Of a stretch of 64,000 bases of DNA, positions 44,489 to 52,238 are shown piece after piece. Each line of letters starts with the position of its first letter. The first letter of the stretch is position 1. The DNA lies in assembly GCF_035974275.1 (NCBI RefSeq), contig NZ_CP142422.1:4464001-4528000 (forward strand), read 5' to 3'. The notes under the pieces are model-generated. The model saw nothing but the letters and a program-made list of their open reading frames with translations. It ran no database searches and was not told the DNA's origin. This DNA is from Chryseobacterium sp. MYb264. Lineage in GTDB: Bacteria; Bacteroidota; Bacteroidia; Flavobacteriales; Weeksellaceae. The position numbers were made by a program, and so were the translations under genes.

Positions 44489-45001
44489 ATGAAATTTATA
44501 AAAGCTACAGAAATTGATATTCCTTTAATTCAGGATCTGGCAAGAAGATCCTGGGAAAATGCTTACGCTGAAATACTTTCTGAAGAACAGTTGGAATATA
44601 TGCTTGGAACAATGTATTCTGAAGCGGAAATTGCAAGCCATCTCCACCAACCAGATTATCACTATTTTTTGATAGAAGGCGAAACTGATCGTTCATTTGG
44701 AGGTTTTATAGGATATGAAAATCATTACGAAGAAAAAACCACCAAGCTTCACAGAATTTATCTGATTCCGGAGGTCAAAGGAAAAGGATGGGGAAAGGAA
44801 GCCCTGCGGTTTCTAAAGGAAAGAGTGTACGAAAATGGAGACGATAGAATAATATTAAATGTCAATAAAAATAATCCGGCAAAAAGATTTTATGAATCTC
44901 AGGGTTTCACTGTATATGATGAGGGTATTTTCGATATTGGGAAAGGTTTTTTCATGGATGACTACCTGATGGAATTTTTAATTCACGAGCAAATGACTTA
45001 A
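44489..45001 (+). CDS. GNAT family N-acetyltransferase
   Basis: Protein of 170 aa. Acetyl-CoA motif LHRIYLIPEVKGKGWGKEAL (about 91-110), then ILNVNKNNPAKRFYESQGFTV, typical of GNAT enzymes. N-terminal DLARRSWENAYAEILSEEQL is shared with a common bacterial subgroup. Substrate unknown. Confidence 0.9.
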   Translation: MKFIKATEIDIPLIQDLARRSWENAYAEILSEEQLEYMLGTMYSEAEIASHLHQPDYHYFLIEGETDRSFGGFIGYENHYEEKTTKLHRIYLIPEVKGKGWGKEALRFLKERVYENGDDRIILNVNKNNPAKRFYESQGFTVYDEGIFDIGKGFFMDDYLMEFLIHEQMT

Positions 45002-45054
45002 AATTTTGTAATATTAAATGATAATTCTATAACATGTGAAGTTATTTTTTAGCC

Positions 45055-45206
45055 CATCTTTGTCATATATCTAATCACGCATTAATATTTCAAAAATAGT
45101 ACATTCATATGCTTGGTTTTAAGCTGTCAGAGCTTCTTATCGGTATATTTTTTTCATCCTTAGTGTTTAAATTCCTGTATTCAATAATGCAGGAGTTTTT
45201 GTTTTT
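45055..45206 (+). other. Possible small transcript or 37-aa ORF between GNAT and AraC genes
   Basis: In a 295-bp gap, CATCTTTG (45055-45062, one mismatch from TAnnTTTG) is followed by a 37-codon ORF (45109-45222, hydrophobic, starting MLGFKLSELLIG) and a hairpin CCTGTATT-CAAT-AATGCAGG (45174-45193) with a T-rich tail. The hairpin lies inside the ORF, so a small RNA ending here is more likely than a protein. The signals are weak. Confidence 0.25.
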
Positions 45207-45296
45207 TAACAAATTTTTATAAAAATTTACACTAATTCACTTTTATATGAAATAAAGTTTTTATATTTACTTGAAAATTTTACACACTATATCGGG

Positions 45297-45863
45297 ATGA
45301 AAATGTACGTTAAATTTGATTTTAATGCTCTTTGTAAAAAGGTATTGGATGAAAAGCTTAAAGAGCAAGGGCTTAGATACCGTCTGCTTAACTTTGGCGA
45401 AGTAGAATTCTATGAATCATTTACCAAAGAACAGCATAATGTCTTCAAGAAAAATCTTGAGGAATACGGAATCGAGATTATTGAAAGTCAGAAAATTGCT
45501 TTGGTGCAAAAAATAAAAGATGCTATTGCAGAACTTGTTTTTTCAGATGAAACGGTTTCTGTGAAAGCTTCAATCTATATTGCTGAAAGGCTGAACCATA
45601 GTTACGGATATCTTTCAAATCTGTTTTCAGAAGTGACTTTTACGTCTATTGAGAACTTTATTATTCTGCAGAAGATAGAGCACGCTAAAGGCCTTATTAT
45701 TGGCAATAAGCAAAGCCTTACTGAGATTGCCGATAAGCTTAATTATTCCAGTGTGGCTCATTTGAGTACGCAGTTTAAAAATACGACAGGGATAACACCT
45801 TCCCAGTTCCATAAGATTGTAGCGAAGAGAAGAAAGGCACAAAGTTTATCACTAAACTTTTAA
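45297..45863 (+). CDS. AraC family transcriptional regulator
   Basis: Protein of 188 aa. The C-terminal half (about 80-180) is an AraC double HTH: SIYIAERLNHSYGYLSNLF, IENFIILQKIEHAKGLI and LTEIADKLNYSSVAHLSTQF followed by GITPSQFHKI. The short N-terminal domain (1-65: LRYRLLNFGEVEFYESFTKE) may be a ferredoxin-like sensing part. It lies 7 bp before a receiver-like gene, so the two probably work together. Confidence 0.88.
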   Translation: MKMYVKFDFNALCKKVLDEKLKEQGLRYRLLNFGEVEFYESFTKEQHNVFKKNLEEYGIEIIESQKIALVQKIKDAIAELVFSDETVSVKASIYIAERLNHSYGYLSNLFSEVTFTSIENFIILQKIEHAKGLIIGNKQSLTEIADKLNYSSVAHLSTQFKNTTGITPSQFHKIVAKRRKAQSLSLNF

Positions 45864-45870
45864 TAGACAT

Positions 45871-46308
45871 ATGAATAAAGAATACCTGAATATTCTGTTG
45901 GTTGATGATGCAGAGGAAAATATTGAACTGTTTAAAAATATTTTTAACGAGTCAAAAGTGGGGGTCAAGTTGTTGGCATTCCAAGATTCAAACGAATTTT
46001 TTGAGCATCTTGATAATGATGAAACTCTTGCTCCAGAAATAATTTTCATTAATTATGATATTTTTAAGAATGATTTGCTATATGAAATTAAAAAGAGAGA
46101 AAATCTTTATAAAGTAATTACAGTTATCTATTCAGAAAAAATTTCAGATGATGAAATAGATGATTTCTTTGTTAACAATGGAAATGTTTCCATTAAAAGA
46201 ACAGAGAATGAATCAGCTTTTAAAAAGAAAGTTTCTGAAGTGATAACAGTGAATTGGCAATATTATACTTCAGGATTAAATATGGATAATTTTATCTTAA
46301 AAATATAA
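45871..46308 (+). CDS. Atypical receiver-domain protein (phospho-acceptor Asp replaced)
   Basis: Protein of 145 aa, a single CheY-like domain. The strand NILLVDDAEENIELF keeps the acidic pair D12-D13. The phosphorylation strand PEIIFINYDIF aligns with the usual P-D-L-I-L-L-D-x-x-M-P, placing Asn61 where the phospho-Asp should be. The switch Thr/Ser (VIYSEK) and the late Lys (SIKRTENES) are roughly kept, but the Pro after Lys is missing. It may signal without phosphorylation, by protein contact. Co-transcribed with the AraC gene. Confidence 0.75.
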   Translation: MNKEYLNILLVDDAEENIELFKNIFNESKVGVKLLAFQDSNEFFEHLDNDETLAPEIIFINYDIFKNDLLYEIKKRENLYKVITVIYSEKISDDEIDDFFVNNGNVSIKRTENESAFKKKVSEVITVNWQYYTSGLNMDNFILKI

Positions 46309-46910
46309 TGCTGATAAGGCTTTCAGAAGTTTCATTTATTAACCATAATTTAATATTTGAAGCATAATATTCACACAAAAGTGAAAATTTTGTAATTAAA
46401 AACTGAAATCATATAAAAGTATTTTCAACTTATATTGTCACTTTTGTAATAAGAAAATAGCAACACAAATTCATTCATATTTAAAAATAAAATGCATGAT
46501 TAAGTTATTTCAAATTTTAGGACTGAATTATATAAATCACAATGTTAGTTAAACAAAATGAATTATACAGTTTTCCAATTTATAAGCGAAGAAGATCTTT
46601 AAAAAAAACGGTACAATCATGAAAACTTGCGAGTAGTTACGGGATATTACTTCCTATAATGAAAGTCTCAGTTAGTTTTTATAATAATGCAAATTGGAAA
46701 CATAGTTCATTTTGTTTTTTCATATTTATTTTAATAGTTGTAGCTGAAATATCCCTCAAATGCAACTTTATATCAAGACACCACACCACAAAATATTAAT
46801 GTATGAAGCGATTCAACTATTAAAATAAATTTTCAGAGAAACCAAAAAGTAAATTTCTTCTAAATAACAGTTTTATAAGGGGGCCGCGAAAGTCATATTT
46901 TCGCGGTTTT
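46309..46910 (+). other. 600-bp region without clear gene, ending in a strong terminator
   Basis: The stretch after the receiver gene is AT-rich. A 46-codon ORF (46659-46799) with one hydrophobic segment (FCFFIFILIVVAEI) is possible but unsupported. At the end CCGCGAAA (46884-46891) and TTTCGCGG (46899-46906) form a GC-rich hairpin with seven or eight T on the plus strand, so something on this strand is transcribed up to here: either a long 3' UTR or an unrecognised small RNA or protein. Confidence 0.35.
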
Positions 46911-46916
46911 TTTGTG
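46880..46916 (+). terminator. Intrinsic terminator facing recG
   Basis: CCGCGAAA-AGTCATA-type loop-TTTCGCGG with T run on the plus strand. The recG stop codon is four bases away on the other strand, so it may serve both directions. Confidence 0.8.
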
Positions 46917-46919
46917 TTC

Positions 46920-49004
46920 CTAAGAAATTTTACTCCACTTATTTTTACCCCGGTAGGATCTCAGATAATAATTTTTTATGATCTGATGATCGGGTCTTAC
47001 CAAAAGTCGATCTGTCTCGAGAATTTTTTCAACCGTTTTTTTGGTCAGCTTAATGATATCGGAATCCTGTACAAGATCCAATCTTTTAAAATCTACAACA
47101 CCGCTTTGCTGGGTTCCGAGGATATCTCCGGGACCCCGCAACTGCATATCTACCTCTGAGATTTTAAAACCGTCATTGGTCTCCACCATAGTTTTAATAC
47201 GGGTTCTGCTGTCGCTGGACAATTTGTCCGAGGTCATCAGAATACAATAGCTCTGTTCCGCACCACGACCTACGCGTCCTCGCAGCTGATGCAGCTGAGA
47301 CAGACCAAACCTCTCCGAACTTTCAATTACCATCACAGAAGCATTGGGAACATTGACGCCGACCTCAATTACCGTGGTAGCCACCATGATCTCCGCTTTT
47401 CCCGAAGCAAAATAATTCATGGCTTCATCCTTTTCAGCGGGTTTCATTTTCCCGTGAAGCATGGTGGTATTGTACTTTGAGAAATTATCCATAATACTTT
47501 CCAGCCCTTCCATTAAATTTTTATAGTCTAATGTTTCAGATTCGTCGATTAATGGATATACGAAATAGATCTGTCTTCCTTTCTGAATTTCTTCACGGCA
47601 GAAATCATAGACATACCTTCTGTCTTTTTCACGTCTGTGGGCTGTGATAATAGGTTTTCTTCCAATTGGCAATTCATCAATGACAGAAACATCGAGGTCT
47701 GAATAGAAACTCATCGCCAGAGTGCGGGGGATAGGCGTAGCCGTCATGACCAGAATATGCGGAGGTATTTTATTTTTTGCCCAAAGTTTGGCACGTTGTG
47801 CCACACCGAATCTATGCTGTTCATCGATAATAGCTAAACCAAGGTTTTTGAATTTAACTTTATCTTCCAAAACGGCGTGCGTTCCAACCAAAATGGAAAG
47901 TTCTCCGCTTTCCAGTTCCTGATGAATCCGTTTTCTTTCAGACGCCTTTGTAGAACCTGTTAATAATCGAATATTGATCCCGGTTTCCGTCAATAGATCT
48001 TTGATACCGTTGTAATGCTGTTGCGCAAGGATTTCCGTAGGAGCCATTAAACAGCTTTGAAAATCATTATCCATCGCGATAAGCATGGTCAGTAAAGCCA
48101 CCATTGTTTTACCTGAACCTACATCTCCCTGTAAAAGGCGGTTCATCTGGATCGGCTTTTTCATATCGAGACGAATTTCCTTTAATACTCTTTTTTGAGC
48201 TCCTGTCAGTTCAAACGGAAGGTGATTTTCATAAAAACCAGTGAAATAATCTCCCACAATCGGAAACGGATTTCCGTGCGACTGCGTTTTATGGTGAAGC
48301 TTTTTTAAAGCGAATCCCAGCTGAAAAAAGAAAGATTCTTCAAATTTTAAACGATAATTGGCCTTTTCAAAATACTCCAGGTCTTTTGGAAAGTGAATAT
48401 TTAAAAACGTATGTTGCCTTGATAAAAACTTAAAATGTTTTATCATGTATTCAGGCATATTTTCCTGAATCAAATTGGGAATTTCCTTACATATATTTCT
48501 CAGGATATTCTGGAAAAAACGCTGTCCCAACCCTCTTTTTGTAAGCTTTTCCGAACTCGGATAAATGGGTTTTAAACGAAGATCATTCTCCTTATTCTCT
48601 TCCACTTCAATTTCCGGATGTGGCATTGAATATTGATTATTGAATACATTGATCTTTCCAAAAATGTAAATTTCTTTATTGATCGGAATTTGTTCCTTCA
48701 GCCATTTTGAATACTGAAACCATACCAGATCCATAGAACCGGTTTCATCATTGAATTTTGCAGCAAGTCTTTTTGTTTTTCCGGTCTGGATCTCCTGAAT
48801 ATTAGTGATTTTACCTTTCAGTTGTATTTCAAGGCTGCTTTCCTGAAGATTATAAACCTTGTGAATTTTGCTCTTATCCAAATAACGGAGAGGGTAGAAG
48901 TTCAGAAGATCTTCTACATTGGCAATGCCTAAAACACTTTTAATGAGTTTGGCTTTTTCGGGGCCTATCCCCTTAACATATTCTATGGAGGTTTCTAAAT
49001 TCAT
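46920..49004 (-). CDS. recG: ATP-dependent DNA helicase RecG
   Basis: Protein of 694 aa. N-terminal wedge/OB domain (about 60-170), helicase domains with LLQGDVGSGKTMVALL (Walker A), DEQHRFG (DExH box), TATPIPRTLAMS, and LHQLRGRVGRG (motif VI). The TRG-type C-terminus is present. Remodels stalled replication forks and branched DNA. Its start is close to the thioredoxin gene terminator, so it is a separate unit. Confidence 0.95.
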   Translation of the reverse strand: MNLETSIEYVKGIGPEKAKLIKSVLGIANVEDLLNFYPLRYLDKSKIHKVYNLQESSLEIQLKGKITNIQEIQTGKTKRLAAKFNDETGSMDLVWFQYSKWLKEQIPINKEIYIFGKINVFNNQYSMPHPEIEVEENKENDLRLKPIYPSSEKLTKRGLGQRFFQNILRNICKEIPNLIQENMPEYMIKHFKFLSRQHTFLNIHFPKDLEYFEKANYRLKFEESFFFQLGFALKKLHHKTQSHGNPFPIVGDYFTGFYENHLPFELTGAQKRVLKEIRLDMKKPIQMNRLLQGDVGSGKTMVALLTMLIAMDNDFQSCLMAPTEILAQQHYNGIKDLLTETGINIRLLTGSTKASERKRIHQELESGELSILVGTHAVLEDKVKFKNLGLAIIDEQHRFGVAQRAKLWAKNKIPPHILVMTATPIPRTLAMSFYSDLDVSVIDELPIGRKPIITAHRREKDRRYVYDFCREEIQKGRQIYFVYPLIDESETLDYKNLMEGLESIMDNFSKYNTTMLHGKMKPAEKDEAMNYFASGKAEIMVATTVIEVGVNVPNASVMVIESSERFGLSQLHQLRGRVGRGAEQSYCILMTSDKLSSDSRTRIKTMVETNDGFKISEVDMQLRGPGDILGTQQSGVVDFKRLDLVQDSDIIKLTKKTVEKILETDRLLVRPDHQIIKNYYLRSYRGKNKWSKIS

Positions 49005-49041
49005 GTAAAAAGAACCACGAATTTCGGGAAAAAATAGATAG

Positions 49042-49070
49042 TAAAAAAGACTTTCAGTTTTGAAAGTCTT
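49042..49070 (-). terminator. Terminator of the thioredoxin-like gene
   Basis: AAGACTTTCA (49047-49056) and TGAAAGTCTT (49061-49070) form a perfect stem. On the minus strand it is followed by a T run. Confidence 0.85.
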
Positions 49071-49076
49071 ATATTT

Positions 49077-49610
49077 TTAATCTTTTATTTTGGATTTGAA
49101 CTTTTTCTGATAATCCTCCCACTGGTCACGGCTTCGGATTTTTTTGTATAGGTTATTGGAAATCAACTCTAAATAAGGTTCAAGTTCTGTGGCTGATAAT
49201 TCCCCCTGCAAAATGGTTATAGGGTCTCCCTTCTCATCTAGAAAAACAGTACTCGGAACGGCGGCTACATTCATAAACTGAGTAAACTCATGCAAAGAAT
49301 TTCTTCCTTTTTTCTGTTCGGTGTTAGGATTTGTAAAAGTCCTGTCGAAAATTTTTATCGGTTTTTTTTCTTCAGCATTAAATCTCACAGGATAATAATT
49401 TTGATTCAGTATATCTGCAATAACCTGGTGCCCATAGGTCTTTTTATCCATGATTTTACAGGGGCCGCACCAGTCCGCATAAAAGTCAATCAGTATTTTC
49501 TTGGGATGCTCTTTCTGAGCTTTTAAGGCATCTTCAATTGTCATCCACTTTACCTGTGCAAAGCTGAAGCTGAAAAAGAAAAGTAATACGATGCTTATTG
49601 TTTTTTTCAT
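49077..49610 (-). CDS. Exported thioredoxin-fold protein
   Basis: Protein of 177 aa. Signal peptide MKKTISIVLLFFFSFSFA. The thioredoxin motif FYADWCGPCKIMDKKTYG (about 43-60) has the CGPC active site, and VAAVPSTVFLDEKGDPI holds the cis-Pro loop. It resembles the DsbD C-terminal or thiol:disulfide interchange type in the periplasm. Probably reduces or isomerises disulfides in exported proteins. 40 bp from the POT transporter gene on the same strand. Confidence 0.9.
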   Translation of the reverse strand: MKKTISIVLLFFFSFSFAQVKWMTIEDALKAQKEHPKKILIDFYADWCGPCKIMDKKTYGHQVIADILNQNYYPVRFNAEEKKPIKIFDRTFTNPNTEQKKGRNSLHEFTQFMNVAAVPSTVFLDEKGDPITILQGELSATELEPYLELISNNLYKKIRSRDQWEDYQKKFKSKIKD

Positions 49611-49650
49611 AATTTGATATTTTACGTAAAAATAAGCATAATAACTTATC

Positions 49651-51162
49651 TTACTTGACCTCCTGCATTAATTTTTTCACAAACGGAGATATCAAAATTA
49701 ATACCACTCCGGCAATCACCGCATATAATCCCAATTGTTTATATCCATCAGTATAAGTGATGAGAGCATCATAGTTGGTAGAGCCTTCTTTTGCGGTGGC
49801 TAAACCTGCTCCGATGATGCCGGCAACATACTGCCCATAGGCTGAAGCCAAAAACCACATTCCCATCATCATTCCCTGTAGATTTTTTGTTGAAAGTTTT
49901 GTCATGATGGATAATCCTATAGGAGACAGGCATAATTCCCCCAAAGTGATGATTAATAAAGCAATGGTAAAGAAATTTAAAGATGTAATCCCCTGAAGAT
50001 TGGCGAAAAGTCTGGTGGCAAACAAAACATAATAACCAAGACCCAGGAAAATAAATCCTAAACCGAACTTTATAATTGTATTCGGTTCAATTTTTCTTTT
50101 GTTCAACCAAATCCATAGCAATCCAATTAATGGGGCTAAAAAGATAATAAAGAAAGCACCTCCTGAATTATTAACTCCATTCGGATCTAACCCAAGAAGA
50201 TCTTTATTTAAATTTTTAGCGGCGAAAATACTTAATGAACCTCCACTTTGTTCGTAAATTCCCCAGAATAGAATCGAAAATAAAATGAAAACAAGTGCTG
50301 CCCATAATTTTTTACGTTCAGCCGTAGTTACTTTTGTCATTTCGTAGAATAAATAGATCAAGGTCAATGGGCCGATGGTCCACATAAAATAATCGGTGTA
50401 TTCTGTTTTAGCAACCATCGTCATAATGATCGGAACGAAGATCAATGATAAAACATAAACTCCGTATTCCTGCCATTTCGGAATGGGGGCAGATTTTACT
50501 TCGTTTTCAGGATGCCCTGGCTGAAGCCCGATAGAGCCTAAACTTCTTTGGGTAAATACAAAATTAATTAAGCTTACGACCATTACAACAGCAGCAAAAC
50601 CGAATGCTAAATGCCATCTTAATTCTTCAGGAATCTGGTTGGCAAGAAGTTCTCCTTTTCCGATTGCGATACATAAATATCCTCCGAGCAAGGCTCCAAG
50701 ATTGATTCCTGCATAGAAAAGTGAGAATCCCGCGTCGGCTCTTGAGTCATTAGGTTTATAAAGCTGACCAACCATTGACGAAATATTTGGCTTGAAAAAA
50801 CCGGTTCCTACAACGGTAAATGCAATTCCTAAAAAGAAATGAGTATGTGGATCGATCGCCAGAATAATGCTCCCGACGATCATCAAAATTCCGCCCCAAA
50901 AAAGAGATTTACGAAATCCAAGGATTTTATCTGCGAAAAGCCCACCAACGAAGGTAAAAGCATAAACGAATGCCTGGGTAGCTCCATATTGAAGGTTGGC
51001 TTCACTTTCGTGAAAATTAAGTTGAGAGATCATGAAGAATACCAGCATTCCGCGCATTCCGTAGAAACAAAAACGTTCCCACATTTCAGAGAAAAACAGA
51101 CTCCATATTTGTTTAGGGTATTTTCCTTTGAAATTTTGTATTTCATCTAAAGTTAAGCTCAT
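49651..51162 (-). CDS. POT family proton-dependent oligopeptide transporter (copy 1)
   Basis: Protein of 503 aa with 12-14 membrane segments. POT signatures: EMWERFCFYGMRG (ExxER motif, about 26-38), GFFKPNISSMVGQLY, FYAGINLGALLGG, and GELCLSPIGLSIMTKLS. Imports di- and tripeptides with protons. Third in a series of three paralogues on this strand. A YhcG-type nuclease gene ends only 16 bp upstream, so the two may share a transcript. Confidence 0.93.
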   Translation of the reverse strand: MSLTLDEIQNFKGKYPKQIWSLFFSEMWERFCFYGMRGMLVFFMISQLNFHESEANLQYGATQAFVYAFTFVGGLFADKILGFRKSLFWGGILMIVGSIILAIDPHTHFFLGIAFTVVGTGFFKPNISSMVGQLYKPNDSRADAGFSLFYAGINLGALLGGYLCIAIGKGELLANQIPEELRWHLAFGFAAVVMVVSLINFVFTQRSLGSIGLQPGHPENEVKSAPIPKWQEYGVYVLSLIFVPIIMTMVAKTEYTDYFMWTIGPLTLIYLFYEMTKVTTAERKKLWAALVFILFSILFWGIYEQSGGSLSIFAAKNLNKDLLGLDPNGVNNSGGAFFIIFLAPLIGLLWIWLNKRKIEPNTIIKFGLGFIFLGLGYYVLFATRLFANLQGITSLNFFTIALLIITLGELCLSPIGLSIMTKLSTKNLQGMMMGMWFLASAYGQYVAGIIGAGLATAKEGSTNYDALITYTDGYKQLGLYAVIAGVVLILISPFVKKLMQEVK

Positions 51163-51178
51163 TTTATATGATTGAATT

Positions 51179-52177
51179 TTAATTTAAATTTTTATTATCT
51201 TCCTGATCCAGCTCAAAACGAATTCTGTCCTGATCAATGATTTGTTTTAATTCTTCTTCTGTGGGAAGGTATAAAAGATATTTACTTGCGAAAAGATTGT
51301 TTTTATCATTCAAAACTGAATATTTTACGATGGTTTCATCTTTTTCAGAACAAAGTAAAATTCCGAGGGTAGGGTTGTCATCTTCACCGCGTTTTAGATC
51401 GTCATACATTCTTACGTACATATCAATTTGACCAATATCTTGGTGTGAAAGCTCTCCGGTTTTTAAATCAATAATCACGAAACATTTTAGAATATAGTTG
51501 TAAAAAACCAAGTCAATATAAAAATCAGAAGTATCCGTGGAAATATGTTGTTGTCTTCCAACAAAGGCAAAGCCTTTTCCAAAATCTAATAGAAATTTTT
51601 GAATATGATCGATGATCGCCGTTTCGATATCTTTTTCGGAGTTTTTTTCATTGGCTTTTAAACCTAAGAATTCAAAAATATAAGGGTCTTTTAAAACACT
51701 TTGAATGTTTTCATTGGTATTTTTCTTATGTCGTAAAACTCTTTCGTAAGCCAGTGAATTGATTTGTCTTTTTAAATCTCTGTAATTCCAGTTATTATGA
51801 ATGGACTCATTGATATAATAATTCATTTTTTCTGAACTATCAAGCTTTATTAATAATCTGTAATGAGTCCAGCTCAATTGTTGACGTAATGCGTCAACAA
51901 TTGGAAATGCAGTATAAAACTTACGCATATTGGAAAGATTAGTATAATCAAAGCCTTTTCCAAATTCCAGAGTTAGCTTTTTAGAAAGATTTTTTAAGGT
52001 ATATTTTCCATATTCTGCACGTTCTTTTCCCCGCTGTTCGTCTTCCACAATAAGCTTTCCGATTTGCCAATAGGTAAGCAATAGGGTAGAGTTCGCTATT
52101 CGAAAAACTTTTTCGCGCGACTGGGTAATAATCTCTTTTACGGATTGAAATAAAGAATCTTCGGAAATTTCCATCAT
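51179..52177 (-). CDS. yhcG: YhcG-type PD-(D/E)XK nuclease family protein (DUF1016)
   Basis: Protein of 332 aa. N-terminal DUF1016_N part (about 10-150: LLTYWQIGKLIVEDEQRGKERAEYG, DYTNLSNMRKFYTAFP). C-terminal nuclease domain with DFYIDLVFYNYILKCFVIIDLK (about 217-238), in which D and the later D-x-K form the active site. YhcG proteins are frequently found next to restriction-modification or other defence genes and have been linked to DNA cleavage or transposon end processing. Here it sits between peptide transporters. A terminator lies before it and none after it. Confidence 0.92.
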   Translation of the reverse strand: MMEISEDSLFQSVKEIITQSREKVFRIANSTLLLTYWQIGKLIVEDEQRGKERAEYGKYTLKNLSKKLTLEFGKGFDYTNLSNMRKFYTAFPIVDALRQQLSWTHYRLLIKLDSSEKMNYYINESIHNNWNYRDLKRQINSLAYERVLRHKKNTNENIQSVLKDPYIFEFLGLKANEKNSEKDIETAIIDHIQKFLLDFGKGFAFVGRQQHISTDTSDFYIDLVFYNYILKCFVIIDLKTGELSHQDIGQIDMYVRMYDDLKRGEDDNPTLGILLCSEKDETIVKYSVLNDKNNLFASKYLLYLPTEEELKQIIDQDRIRFELDQEDNKNLN

Positions 52178-52185
52178 ACGAAAAT

Positions 52186-52216
52186 AAAAAAAACCTCTGA
52201 CTTAGCAGAGGTTTTC
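52186..52216 (-). terminator. Terminator of the second POT gene
   Basis: AAACCTCTG and CAGAGGTTT form a stem around 52190-52215. On the minus strand it is followed by eight T. It separates the POT gene from yhcG. Confidence 0.85.
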
Positions 52217-52238
52217 ATTGTATTTTTATCGATGCGAA

